Below, piece by piece: positions 43,040 through 51,880 of a DNA stretch of 64,000 nt (positions are counted from its first letter, which is position 1; every line of letters begins with the position of its first letter). The stretch comes from JAKIVR01 sp035933635 (GTDB lineage Archaea > Thermoplasmatota > Thermoplasmata > Lutacidiplasmatales > UBA184). The notes beneath the pieces are model-generated. The model ran no database searches. It saw only the letters and a list, made by a program, of their open reading frames with translations, and had not been told where the DNA came from. The stretch is from assembly GCA_035933635.1 (NCBI GenBank), contig DASYYY010000030.1, forward strand, positions 1-64,000. Reading direction: 5' to 3'. Both the position numbers and the translations under genes were made by a program.

Positions 43040-44286
43040 CCGAGCCGCACCCTCGGGTCGAGGTAGGCGTAGAGGATGTCGACGATGATGTTCGCAATGA
43101 CCACGATGAAGGTGAACAACAGCGTCGTGCCGAAGATCAGCCCGTAGTCGAGCTCCATCGCCGGATTGACCGCCTGCACGAGCAGTTGTCCGATCCCTTT
43201 GATCCCGAAGACCGACTCGTAGACGGGGAATCCGCCGACGAACGCGGCGAAGACCAGACCGAGCACGGTGATGGTGACGTTCAGACTGTTACGACCGGCG
43301 TGCTTGCTGACCACGACGGCCTCGGGCACGCCCTTGGCCCGCGCGGTGCGCACGAAATCCAGGTTCATGACCTCGAGCATGCTGTTGCGGACGAATCGCA
43401 GGATCAGCGCGACCGAGCCGAAGGCGATGGCGAAGGCGGGGAGCAGCAGCCGCTTGACCGACTCCCCGGCGAGATACCAGTCTTGCGCGCGGTACTGCGA
43501 ACCGGAATCGGTCAGAGCATGAAAGACCGCGTCGATGGTCGGGAATCCGGTAGGACTGGTGTGGTAATGATTGGAGTAACCGACCCATGAGGGGTACACG
43601 CCGTTGATCATGCAGTTCTGGTCGGGCCAGCTGCCGAACCACAGGTCGTAGGGGGTGGCGAGGTGATTGCACAAATTGGTCGAGATCCCTCCCGATAACA
43701 CCACCGCGGCGAACAGCAGGAGGACGGCGAGGAGGAACCCCGGGAAGGCGAAACCGGAGAAGGACAGCACCCGGGCGCCTTGGTCGAACGGCCGATTTCG
43801 GTAGACCGCCGAGTAGTTACCCACCGGGATCGCGAGCAACAAGATCAGGGTCAACGCGATGGCGGCCAGCTCGAGCGTGTACGGAAGGTACCAACTGAGC
43901 ACGGTCAGGACGGGGACCGATTGATCTTGCGTTCCGGCAAAGACGGCGGCGGTACTATGCGGATCCGTGTACCCCCAATTCAAAGTCAGACTATCGTAGA
44001 TGTATCGACCCCATTGTACCGGAATCGGTTGGTCGAGCCCGAGTTGGTGCACCGCCCGGGTATAGGTCGGGTTCGTGCAGTTTACCGGCGAGTTCGTTGG
44101 GCACGGGCCGGAGCCCGGCGGACAGGTGGGGTTGTACCCGCAGGGGGCGCGCGTCGGGCCAAGGTAGGCCAGAATGTGGCTGGGGATGGGAACGGCGTTG
44201 ACGAGCACGAACGTGATCGTCATCACGCCGATGACGACCGGTATCAAAAGCAGGCAGCGTCGAATGATGTAGACCCACATCTTCAT
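43036..44286 (-). CDS. Oligopeptide ABC transporter permease (OppB-like)
   Basis: A 416-residue permease. The N-terminal helix (MWVYIIRRCLLLIPVVIGVM) begins the BPD-type fold; the EAA loop is TARAKGVPEAVVVSKHAGRN. There is an extracytoplasmic region with PTCPPGSGPC and further Cys/Trp-rich loops that are larger than in bacterial OppB. I chose the ATG at 44286: a GTG at 44331 lies upstream of the transcription start implied by the TATA box near 44346. This is the first gene of the operon oppB-oppC-oppD-oppF-membrane protein. Parts of the outer loops use less GC-rich codons than neighbours. Confidence 0.9.
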   Translation of the reverse strand: MKMWVYIIRRCLLLIPVVIGVMTITFVLVNAVPIPSHILAYLGPTRAPCGYNPTCPPGSGPCPTNSPVNCTNPTYTRAVHQLGLDQPIPVQWGRYIYDSLTLNWGYTDPHSTAAVFAGTQDQSVPVLTVLSWYLPYTLELAAIALTLILLLAIPVGNYSAVYRNRPFDQGARVLSFSGFAFPGFLLAVLLLFAAVVLSGGISTNLCNHLATPYDLWFGSWPDQNCMINGVYPSWVGYSNHYHTSPTGFPTIDAVFHALTDSGSQYRAQDWYLAGESVKRLLLPAFAIAFGSVALILRFVRNSMLEVMNLDFVRTARAKGVPEAVVVSKHAGRNSLNVTITVLGLVFAAFVGGFPVYESVFGIKGIGQLLVQAVNPAMELDYGLIFGTTLLFTFIVVIANIIVDILYAYLDPRVRLG

Positions 44287-44299
44287 GGGAGAACACCCC

Positions 44300-44349
44300 G
44301 TGCTAGCACTCGACTCGGACCGCCGGTCCACCCGACCCGGGGTATATAT
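44300..44349 (-). promoter_or_regulatory. Promoter and leader of the opp operon
   Basis: Minus-strand TATA box ATATATA (44349-44343) predicts a start near 44320. The leader contains the 10-bp palindrome GTGCTAGCAC (44300-44309) and a GGGGTG Shine-Dalgarno-like site 7 nt before the ATG. The TATA core resembles those of both binding-protein genes. Confidence 0.55.
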
Positions 44350-44480
44350 GGATTTGAACGGATTCTGCCCGTGAATACGCGCCCGACCGGGCGGTCAGGC
44401 CTTCCGTTAGGAATCCGCAGCTCCGGGGTCGAGGTGTCGGTCGTTGGGCCGGAAGCGCCCGGCGGGGACCGAGGGGGCGT

Positions 44481-44822
44481 TCAGTACAGCGGCAGACTAC
44501 GTGTGATCGGATCGATCTCCGCCGCCGGTGCCGGACCGACCCCGAGGCAGGTCTTGGTGCCGGGGGGGACCTCGGTGAACCCCGCGTCCTCCACCAGGAC
44601 CGTCGGTATCCCGCGGTTCGCGGCTCGACGGCGGATCGACTCGAGCTCGTCCAGGGTCGACACCACGAGCACGATCTTCTTCTGACCGGCCCGTTCCCAC
44701 GCGGCGAGCCACTCGCCCCGGCGCCGCTCGGCCTCGCGCACCAGCATCACCGCCGCGTGCGCAACCTGCGCGGCGGCCTTGCCCGGCGTGAGTCGCAACT
44801 CCCCGCGCAGCACCACGACCAT
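44481..44822 (-). CDS. pth2: Peptidyl-tRNA hydrolase 2
   Basis: Pth2 releases peptides from prematurely dropped peptidyl-tRNAs; it is the archaeal/eukaryotic type. The 113-residue length is standard. The family motif KAAAQVAHAAV lies near residue 15, followed by KKIVLVVSTLDEL, the TVLVEDAGFTEVPPGTKT active-site segment and the C-terminal GVGPAPAAEIDPITRSLPLY, where the last residues match the family closely. It follows the membrane-protein gene by 28 nt and the SRP54 gene upstream, forming a translation/secretion cluster. Confidence 0.95.
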   Translation of the reverse strand: MVVVLRGELRLTPGKAAAQVAHAAVMLVREAERRRGEWLAAWERAGQKKIVLVVSTLDELESIRRRAANRGIPTVLVEDAGFTEVPPGTKTCLGVGPAPAAEIDPITRSLPLY

Positions 44823-44850
44823 CTTCAGGTCGGAGGCGGCACCGGAACGA

Positions 44851-45390
44851 TCAGTCGGCGTAATCGGCGGACCTCCGCTCTTTCAGCGCTTCGACCTCCG
44901 TGTCGATTGACCGCAGTCGTTCGCGCAACATGGATTGCTCGGCGGCGGACCGGTTCCCGTGACGGAGCTGGCGTTGGACCGAGCGTGCCTCCACCCGTAA
45001 CCGGGCGAGCTCGCGCAGGGTCGATTCGGGAGAATCGGCTCCCGGGGCGGGCTCGAGGGGGGGTGCGGCGGGCGGTTCGGCCGCGAAACCGCCTCGAAGG
45101 AACGCCACCGTCGCCGCGAGCGCGGTGACCGCCGCCAGGATCGACTCGAGCAGCGGGTCGGACCAACCGGCGGGGAACGTGCCCGTGGATCCGAACGTCA
45201 GGCCGAACCCCACCAGGATCGTCAGGGTGAGGCTGAGCAGGAACCCCAGCGTCGCCGTCTCGATGGCCCGGGTGATGGCGAGCGCGCCCGCGATCCTCCA
45301 CTCGGGGAAGACCGCCCGGACGATCGCGAGCCCGGGCAGGGCGAAGAAGAGCGCCCCGGCCGCGATCGCTTCGAGCGTGTCGAGGACCAT
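44851..45390 (-). CDS. Membrane protein with C-terminal coiled coil
   Basis: A 179-residue protein with three predicted membrane helices (about 5-25, 45-68 and 82-100), a Pro-rich linker and a charged C-terminal coiled-coil of about 60 residues (ELARLRVEARSVQRQL and following). The N-terminal helices recall DUF1616-type archaeal membrane proteins. It lies 10 nt downstream of the SRP54 gene and upstream of pth2, so it is probably cotranscribed and may act in membrane targeting, but this is guilt by association. Confidence 0.6.
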   Translation of the reverse strand: MVLDTLEAIAAGALFFALPGLAIVRAVFPEWRIAGALAITRAIETATLGFLLSLTLTILVGFGLTFGSTGTFPAGWSDPLLESILAAVTALAATVAFLRGGFAAEPPAAPPLEPAPGADSPESTLRELARLRVEARSVQRQLRHGNRSAAEQSMLRERLRSIDTEVEALKERRSADYAD

Positions 45391-45400
45391 GCCGCCTCGG

Positions 45401-46738
45401 CTAAGCCGGCGGAGCGCCCTGGCGGAACTGGTGCTCGAGCTGTCGACGAAGCTTGCGGTTGCTCGTGATGCCGTGGGCGGCCTTGCGCGTCGCCTCCCAG
45501 TACTTCAGGAGCGAGCGCACCTCCTGGGGCTTCTGGCCGCTGCCCCGCGCGATGCGCTGGATCCGGTCGCTCTTGATCAGGTGCCCGTCGTCGAGCTCGG
45601 CGGGGGTCATGGAATCGAGGATCGCCCGGAATCGCTTGAGCCGGGCTTGGGTCTCTTCGAGCTGGCCCTCGGCCATCTTCTGCTGCCCCATCCCGGGGAG
45701 GAAACTGAGCAGCTTGGAGACCGGGCCCATCTCCCCGAGCGAGTCGAGCTGCGCGCGCATGTCGCGCAATGAGAACCGCCCCCCGAGGAGATGCTCGGCC
45801 GCCTCCTGGGCCTTCTCCTTGTCGGCCAGCTCCTCGAACCGCTCGAGGAGCGTCTGGATATCGCCCATTCCGAGCAGGCGCGAAACGAATCGGGTCGGCT
45901 CGAACAGTTCGAGCTCGTCGAGATGCTCGCCGGTGGCGAGGAAGAGGATCGGCGCGCCGCTGACCGCGACCGCCGAGAGCGCGCCGCCGCCCTTGGCCGA
46001 GCCGTCCATCTTGGTGAGGACGACGCCGGTCAGGCCGACCGCCTCGTGGAACGCCTGGGCGCTGCGGCCGGCGCTCTGGCCCATGGCCGCGTCCAGCACG
46101 AGCAGCGTCTCGTCCGGCTCGACGACCGAGCGCACCCGCTTGAGCTCGGAGATCAACTCCTCGTCGATGCCGGATCGACCGGCGGTGTCGACGATGACGG
46201 TCATGTGGGGCGGCACGGACGCGAGCGCGTTCCGTACGATCACCTCGGCCTTGCGCTCGTTGCGATCGGCGTAGAACTCGCAGCCGACCTTCTTGGAGAG
46301 CTGTTCGAGCTGGTCGATGGCCGCGGGTCGGTGGATATCCGCCGCCACGAGCAGGGTGCGCACGCCTTTCTTCTGGTAGAAGCGGGCGAGCTTGCCGGCG
46401 GTCGTGGTCTTGCCTTGGCCGAACAGCCCGGCGAGCAGGATCTTGCGGGGTCGGGTGTCGAACGTGCGCTCGGTTCCGAGGATGCGCCGGACCTCCTCGT
46501 AGATGATCCGGACGAGGAAGTCGCGGACGCTCGCGCCCGCCGGAGGACGCTCCTCGGTCGCCCGGGTCCGGACCCGCTTGGTCAGGTCCAGGGCGAGCTG
46601 GACATTGACGTCCGCCTGGAGCAACGCGCGCTGGATGTCGCGGACGACCTCCGCCAGGAGCGCCTCGTCGACGTTGCTGCTTCGGGCGATCTTTTGGAGC
46701 ACCCCCCGAAGCGATTTTCCGAGCGAATCGAGCACCAT
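45401..46738 (-). CDS. srp54: Signal recognition particle GTPase SRP54
   Basis: SRP54 binds signal sequences and targets ribosomes to the membrane. The 445-residue protein has an N domain, a G domain with GLFGQGKTTTAGKLA, DTAGR and TKMDGSAKGGG, and a Met-rich M domain (about 300-435) with GMGQQKMAEGQ and SDRIQRIARGSG for 7S RNA binding. I start at the ATG 46738 (MVLDSLGKSLRG), the normal SRP54 N-terminus. A 13-bp palindrome (CGATACAGTATCG, 46768-46780) lies about 35 nt upstream in the promoter region. First gene of an operon with the membrane protein and pth2. Confidence 0.95.
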   Translation of the reverse strand: MVLDSLGKSLRGVLQKIARSSNVDEALLAEVVRDIQRALLQADVNVQLALDLTKRVRTRATEERPPAGASVRDFLVRIIYEEVRRILGTERTFDTRPRKILLAGLFGQGKTTTAGKLARFYQKKGVRTLLVAADIHRPAAIDQLEQLSKKVGCEFYADRNERKAEVIVRNALASVPPHMTVIVDTAGRSGIDEELISELKRVRSVVEPDETLLVLDAAMGQSAGRSAQAFHEAVGLTGVVLTKMDGSAKGGGALSAVAVSGAPILFLATGEHLDELELFEPTRFVSRLLGMGDIQTLLERFEELADKEKAQEAAEHLLGGRFSLRDMRAQLDSLGEMGPVSKLLSFLPGMGQQKMAEGQLEETQARLKRFRAILDSMTPAELDDGHLIKSDRIQRIARGSGQKPQEVRSLLKYWEATRKAAHGITSNRKLRRQLEHQFRQGAPPA

Positions 46739-46905
46739 GGTGGACCGCGGCGCAGAGGCGGCGCCCTCGATACAGTATCGCCCCCGCCAAAAGACCTTCC
46801 CGGTCGGTTCGAGGCTCACCGGGGAGGTCGCTTCACGAGAGCGCGCCACACGGTGAGGAAAGGGCTTATGGCGTGCCCCCCGGTAGATTCGAGCGGTAAC
46901 GGTCG

Positions 46906-48372
46906 ATGGCCGACGCTCCCCCCGCCGCGGCCAAGCCTCCTACGGTCACGCCCCCCAAGCTCAATCCGGTCCGGGTGCCGATCGTCGAAGAGCCGGTCGT
47001 GGAACGGATCACCGATTTCCGGGAGATCCAGCACGCCTACTCGCCCCAGGACGCCGTCCTGGAGGCCAAGCGATGCATCCAGTGCCGGAGGCCCTGGTGC
47101 GTGGAGGCCTGCCCGATCTCCCAGGACTGCCGCGAGTACATCAAGCTCGTCGCGGCCGAGGACTACGATGGCGCCGCCAAGGTCACCCTGGACGGCAACC
47201 CGCTCGCCACCTCCCTGTGCAAGGTCTGCTACCGGTACTGCGAGGACTCCTGCGTCGTGAAGAAGAAGGGGGTTCCCATCGCGATCCGACACCTCAAGCG
47301 CTCCTCGCTCGAGCTCGGCAACTCCGACCTCGCCTACGTCGCCTCGGCCCCGAAGGGCCAGCGGGTGGCGGTCGTCGGTGGCGGTCCGGCGGGCATGATG
47401 ACCGCCTGGGAGCTCGGCATCCGCGGCTACGCGGTCACGGTCTACGAAGAGGAGCCGCGTGTCGGCGGCCTGATGCAGACGATCCCGGCCTACCGCATGA
47501 CCGACGCCGACGTGCAGACCGACCGCGCCCGGTTCCGCAACCTCGATGTCACCTGGGTCGTGGACCGCCGCATCGGCGACGGCCTCACGCCCGAGGGGCT
47601 CCTCAAGGACGGGTACCTGGCGGTCGTCGTCACGATCGGCACCTCGGCCCATCGCGTGCTCGGGCTCGCCGGCGAAGATCTCCCCGGCGTCTTCCCGGCC
47701 CTCCAGCTGCTCAAGAAGCTCAATCGCGGGGAACCCGTCCAGCTGGGGTCGAAGGTCGTGGTCGTGGGCGGAGGCGATGTCGCCATGGATTCGATCCGCA
47801 GCGCGATGCGACTGTGCCAGGAGCGCGACATCACCCTGGTGTACCGGCGCAGCCGGGCCGAGATGCCCGCCGACCACGAGGAGCTGCACGGCGCCGAGGA
47901 GGAAGGCGTCAAGTTCCTCTTCCAGAGGGCCCCGGTCCAGATCGTCGGCAACGGCCACGTGTCGGGGTTGGTCGTCCAGTCCATGGAGCTCGGCCCGCCG
48001 GATGCGAGCGGGCGACGCGCCCCCGTTCCCGTCGCTGGGTCCGAGGAGACGATCCCCTGCGACACGCTGATCATCGCCGTCGGTCAGAAGGCCGACCTCC
48101 ACGGCTTCGAGCCGGCGCTCGACCTCCGGATCGCCTCCGGCGGTTGGCCGGAGGGTAAGCAGGCCGGATACGAGACCGGGATCCCCGGCATCTTCGCGAC
48201 GGGCGGCCGCTCGGTCGTCTATGCGATGGGCGCGGCGACGGACGCTGCGATCGCGGTCGACAAGTACCTCTGCGCCAAGCGCGGGGCGACCCCGGAGGCC
48301 CGACCGGATCCGTTCGGTGGCGCCGGCCACTTCCAACTCCCGGCCGGTTACACCGCCCCCATCCGCTCCTGA
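46906..48372 (+). CDS. GltD-like NAD(P)H-dependent flavoprotein oxidoreductase
   Basis: A 488-residue protein of the glutamate synthase small-subunit family. The N-terminal Fe-S domain contains CIQCRRPWCVEACP and CKVCYRYCEDSC, two four-Cys cluster motifs. The FAD site is VAVVGGGPAGMMTAWEL and the NAD(P) site is VVVVGGGDVAMDS; the C-terminal GIFATGG closes the FAD domain. No glutamate synthase large subunit adjoins it, so it may be a stand-alone glutamate synthase-like enzyme, a sulfide dehydrogenase/NfnB-like ferredoxin:NADP oxidoreductase subunit, or another electron-transfer protein. A TATA-like CTTATGG lies about 37 nt upstream. Confidence 0.85.
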   Translation: MADAPPAAAKPPTVTPPKLNPVRVPIVEEPVVERITDFREIQHAYSPQDAVLEAKRCIQCRRPWCVEACPISQDCREYIKLVAAEDYDGAAKVTLDGNPLATSLCKVCYRYCEDSCVVKKKGVPIAIRHLKRSSLELGNSDLAYVASAPKGQRVAVVGGGPAGMMTAWELGIRGYAVTVYEEEPRVGGLMQTIPAYRMTDADVQTDRARFRNLDVTWVVDRRIGDGLTPEGLLKDGYLAVVVTIGTSAHRVLGLAGEDLPGVFPALQLLKKLNRGEPVQLGSKVVVVGGGDVAMDSIRSAMRLCQERDITLVYRRSRAEMPADHEELHGAEEEGVKFLFQRAPVQIVGNGHVSGLVVQSMELGPPDASGRRAPVPVAGSEETIPCDTLIIAVGQKADLHGFEPALDLRIASGGWPEGKQAGYETGIPGIFATGGRSVVYAMGAATDAAIAVDKYLCAKRGATPEARPDPFGGAGHFQLPAGYTAPIRS

Positions 48373-48461
48373 GCAGGCCCGCCGCCGGCAGCACCGGTTG
48401 ACGACCCACGCCCCAGAAAGTTCATCCCGTGCCCGTCACCTTCTCGACTCGGGACCCGTAG

Positions 48462-51014
48462 ATGCGTCCACGTTCGACAGTGGCGGCGATCGCGGCCGTC
48501 GCCCTGTGCGCGCTCCTGGTCGTCCCGGGAGCGTTCGCCGAAACGGTGGGGGCCCCGGCGTCCACCGCGGTCCAATTCTCCTCGGGGACGGGCGCGGCCA
48601 CGAGCCTTCCGGCCGCGCTCGCGGCCCCGTGGGCGGCCCGCGCCGGGTACGACCCATCCTGGTCGGCGGAGGTCTCGGATCAGGGTGCGATGACCGGTAC
48701 GGCGACCGTGGTCATCTCCCTCTTCCCGAGAGATCTGTCGCTGTTCGACGGGACGCAGGGGCTGGGCGCGCCCCTCAGCCTCGCCGCCTTCCAGGCGCGT
48801 TTCAGTCCGACGCCTACGGAGTACGCCGCGTTCGAGTCGTACTTCGAGCACTCGGGCCTGAACGTGACGCATACCTTCGCGGACCGGATGTCGCTCACGG
48901 TGAGCGGCCCGGCGCAGCGCCTCGGTCCCGCCTTCAGCACCTCCCTCGTGGGCGGGGACTGGCGGGGACAGCCGGTCCACTTCCCAACCTCCCTGCCGAC
49001 CCTTCCGGCCGACTTGCAATCGTCCGTGGCGGCCGTCACGGGGCTGTCGGACGGCTTCACTCGGTTCACCATCCCGTTCGCCCGGATGTCGCTCCCGAGC
49101 CCGAGCGGCGCAGGGATCGCACCGGCGCAAGGGCGCTCCGACAGCTTGGTCACCCCCGATGCGGTGCACTCGATTTACCAACTGGACGCCCTCTACAACT
49201 TCTCGGGCCGGACCCATTTCGCCTCCAGCCAATCGATCGCATTGGTGCTCTGGGGCGACGGCTACGACCCGAGCGACATCTCGAGCTTCTACTCGAACTA
49301 CTACCCCTCGGGATTCCCGCTCCCGAAGGTCTACGCGGTGCCGGTCGACGGCGCACCGCAGCCCAGTGCGGGCGCGGTGAACGACCCGAGCCAGGCGCCG
49401 CTCGAGCTGACCCTCGACCTCGAGTGGAGCGGTTCGATCGCCCCGGGCGCCTCGCTCTACGCCGTCTACGCGCCCGACGGCTCCGCGTCGAACGGCTACT
49501 CCCCCACCGACGCCTCGCTCGAGGACGCGCTCAACACCGCGATCGGCGAGCCGGGAGTGCACGTCGTGTCGATGTCCTTCGCGACCGAGGCCGGCGCCGA
49601 CCCGTCGTTCGAGGCCGCGTTCGAGACGAGTTTCCAGTCCGCCCTCGCGCGCGGGATCACGCCGGTCGCCGCGAGCGGCGACAACGGCGGTACGAACAAC
49701 GACAAGGGCGCCTGCACGAACACCGCCCAGCCGGAGTTCCCGGCGGCCTCGCCGCTGGTGGTCGCTGCCGGCGGGACCGACCCGACCCTCTCCCAGTCCC
49801 TGACCGGCGGCGTCACCGGCCTCAGCAGCGAGCCGGCGTGGAAGGACTCCGGCGGCGGGTTCGCACCGGAGTACTCCGCCCCCAGCTGGCAGCTGCAGGG
49901 GTCGGCGCGATCTCCGATCTCCTCGAACGGCCACCGCGGGATCCCCGACGTCGCCGGCCCGGCGGCGTACAACTTCCTGTACTTCGGAGGCCAACCCGGC
50001 GCCGGCAATGGCACGAGCTTCGCGGCCCCGATCTGGGGCGGCATCCTCGCCGAGATGGACGCGATCCGCGGGACCCCGTTCGGGTTCGTCACGCCCCATC
50101 TGTATTCGGTGGGTGCGCGCGAGCCCTCCGGGTCCGTTGCGCAGGGGCTCATCGACATCACCTCCGGGGCCAATTGCCTCGGACCGGCCGGGACGGGCTG
50201 GGATACGGCCACCGGCTGGGGGTCGCCGCGCGCCGGTTTGCTCTACCAGGACCTCTCGAGCTCCTACGTGCTGGTCAATCTGACCGCGGCCTCTTCCGCG
50301 GTCGCGCCCGGAGGATCGTTCACCGCGCGCGTGACGATCCTCAATTCCACGAGCCATGCACCGATCACGGGGGTGCCGGTGAACGTGACGCTCACCGCCC
50401 CCGGCTACCTCGGCCCGTGCGGGGGCACGCTCAGCTCGACCAACGGCACCACCGACGCGACCGGCTCGACGCAAGTGCAGGTCTCGGTCCCCGCCTGCTA
50501 CTTCGGGACCCACGCCACGGTCACCGCGACGGTCCTCGCGCTCGGCCTGTTCGGTAGCAACACCACCTCGGTCTCGGTCAACCTGCTCGGCCTGGCCGGC
50601 TTCCTCGCGTTCCTCCAGACCTACCCGTACAACCTGTTCCTGTTCGTGGTCATCGTCGCCGTGGCCGGAGGGGTCGGCTGGGTGGCCGGAAGCCGCCGTC
50701 GACGCCGCCGCGCCCTCCGTGCCACGCGAGAGGCGGCCGCGGTCCCGGCGTCCGTCGCCGCAGCGCCGACGATGGGTCCTCCCGGGCCCGGTCCTCCACT
50801 CCCTCCCGAGACCGAGGCCGGCGGTTACCCCGCGGTGGAACCGGCTCCGCCGATGGGAGCCCCCGCGCCGGGGGCGGCCGAGTCGACCGGGTCGGTGACC
50901 TGCCCGATCTGCAAGTTCGAGTTCGAGCCGGAGTTCGACTTCTGCCCGCGGTGCGGCCACTACCTTCCCGGCCGGAGCGGCGACCCTGAGGCCGGGCCGC
51001 CGTCCACCGGATAG
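48462..51014 (+). CDS. Membrane-anchored sedolisin (S53) with cytoplasmic zinc ribbon
   Basis: An 850-residue protein. Signal helix (about 5-26), pro-kumamolisin domain (about 60-215), S53 catalytic domain with E315 and D319 in LELTLDLEW, VAASGDNGG, and Ser519 in NGTSFAAP, then one Ig-like domain, a membrane helix (about 705-735), an Arg-rich stop-transfer stretch (SRRRRRRALR), a Pro-rich linker, and near the C-terminus a four-Cys ribbon, CPICKFEF...CPRCG. By topology the ribbon is cytoplasmic. This repeats the plan of the 1685-residue sedolisin but with a C4 ribbon in place of a C2H2 finger. A cysteine pair in the Ig-like domain may form a disulfide. Confidence 0.87.
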   Translation: MRPRSTVAAIAAVALCALLVVPGAFAETVGAPASTAVQFSSGTGAATSLPAALAAPWAARAGYDPSWSAEVSDQGAMTGTATVVISLFPRDLSLFDGTQGLGAPLSLAAFQARFSPTPTEYAAFESYFEHSGLNVTHTFADRMSLTVSGPAQRLGPAFSTSLVGGDWRGQPVHFPTSLPTLPADLQSSVAAVTGLSDGFTRFTIPFARMSLPSPSGAGIAPAQGRSDSLVTPDAVHSIYQLDALYNFSGRTHFASSQSIALVLWGDGYDPSDISSFYSNYYPSGFPLPKVYAVPVDGAPQPSAGAVNDPSQAPLELTLDLEWSGSIAPGASLYAVYAPDGSASNGYSPTDASLEDALNTAIGEPGVHVVSMSFATEAGADPSFEAAFETSFQSALARGITPVAASGDNGGTNNDKGACTNTAQPEFPAASPLVVAAGGTDPTLSQSLTGGVTGLSSEPAWKDSGGGFAPEYSAPSWQLQGSARSPISSNGHRGIPDVAGPAAYNFLYFGGQPGAGNGTSFAAPIWGGILAEMDAIRGTPFGFVTPHLYSVGAREPSGSVAQGLIDITSGANCLGPAGTGWDTATGWGSPRAGLLYQDLSSSYVLVNLTAASSAVAPGGSFTARVTILNSTSHAPITGVPVNVTLTAPGYLGPCGGTLSSTNGTTDATGSTQVQVSVPACYFGTHATVTATVLALGLFGSNTTSVSVNLLGLAGFLAFLQTYPYNLFLFVVIVAVAGGVGWVAGSRRRRRRALRATREAAAVPASVAAAPTMGPPGPGPPLPPETEAGGYPAVEPAPPMGAPAPGAAESTGSVTCPICKFEFEPEFDFCPRCGHYLPGRSGDPEAGPPSTG

Positions 51015-51076
51015 GGCCGTCCCACCGTCCTACCCCCGGGGCGCACGCTCAAGAACGGGATTCCCCTCGGCGCGCT

Positions 51077-51802
51077 GTGCTCCGCCCGAAGTCCCGGCCT
51101 CCGTCCTCGGCGGACGCGACGCGCGCTTACGTCGACGAGCACCCGAGCATCCGCGACGCGCTCCGCGAGGACATCGTCAACTTCGCCTTCCTCGCCCGCA
51201 AGATCCAGGCCGAACGGGGCCTAACGAACGAGGAGGCGATCGAGATCGCGCTCCGCCGGCTCCAGCAGGAGTACCGCCTCGCCACGCCGGACCGCGCGGC
51301 GGTCCGCTCGGTCCTCTCCCGGAGCCGGTTGGAGGTGCGCAGTCGGGTGGCGCTGCTGCGGATCCGCGAGGACGGGGCGACGATCGATCGCCTCTACCAG
51401 ATCGGCAAGGGATTGCTCCCGGAGCTGCGCCGCCGCGGGGTCTTCCAGATGTTCCAGGGGACCCGCGCGCTCACGATCCTGTGCGAGGACGACCTCCTCG
51501 CCGAGCTGCTCGGCGCGATCCCGGAGGCGAACCTGATCAGCTACGAGCGCGGGCTCGCCAGCGTGGCGTTCCGCAGCGCCTCCGACGTCTCCGAGACCCC
51601 CGGGGTCATCTCGACGATGGCCGAGGTGCTCTTCCGACAGGGGATCAACTGCCTGGAGAGCGTCAGCGTGCACAACGACTCGATCTTCGTATTCAAGGAC
51701 TCCGAGGTGATCCGCGCGTACGCCGCGCTCTCGAATCTGATCGCGCCGGCCGAATCGGGGCCTCCCCCCACCCCGCCGCGTAGGACGAACTCCGCGTCCT
51801 AG
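51077..51802 (+). CDS. ACT-domain regulator-like protein (copy 1)
   Basis: A 241-residue protein. The N-terminal third has an AYVDEHPSIRDALREDIVNFAFLA motif and a helical KIQAERGLTNEEAIEIAL segment. Residues about 165-225 (ETPGVISTMAEVLFRQGINCLE and following) form a C-terminal ACT-like domain; the middle region is probably a second divergent ACT or ferredoxin-like fold. It resembles COG2150-type predicted regulators of amino-acid metabolism. The start is a GTG at 51077. A clear paralogue lies 720 nt downstream, on the far side of a C2H2 gene. Ligand and target are unknown. Confidence 0.7.
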   Translation: MLRPKSRPPSSADATRAYVDEHPSIRDALREDIVNFAFLARKIQAERGLTNEEAIEIALRRLQQEYRLATPDRAAVRSVLSRSRLEVRSRVALLRIREDGATIDRLYQIGKGLLPELRRRGVFQMFQGTRALTILCEDDLLAELLGAIPEANLISYERGLASVAFRSASDVSETPGVISTMAEVLFRQGINCLESVSVHNDSIFVFKDSEVIRAYAALSNLIAPAESGPPPTPPRRTNSAS

Positions 51803-51880
51803 CCGCCCACGCCCACGGTACCGAGGCGCGAAGGAATCATTCGAACTCCGCCCCCGACGGGGCCGAACCACAGACTCGGA

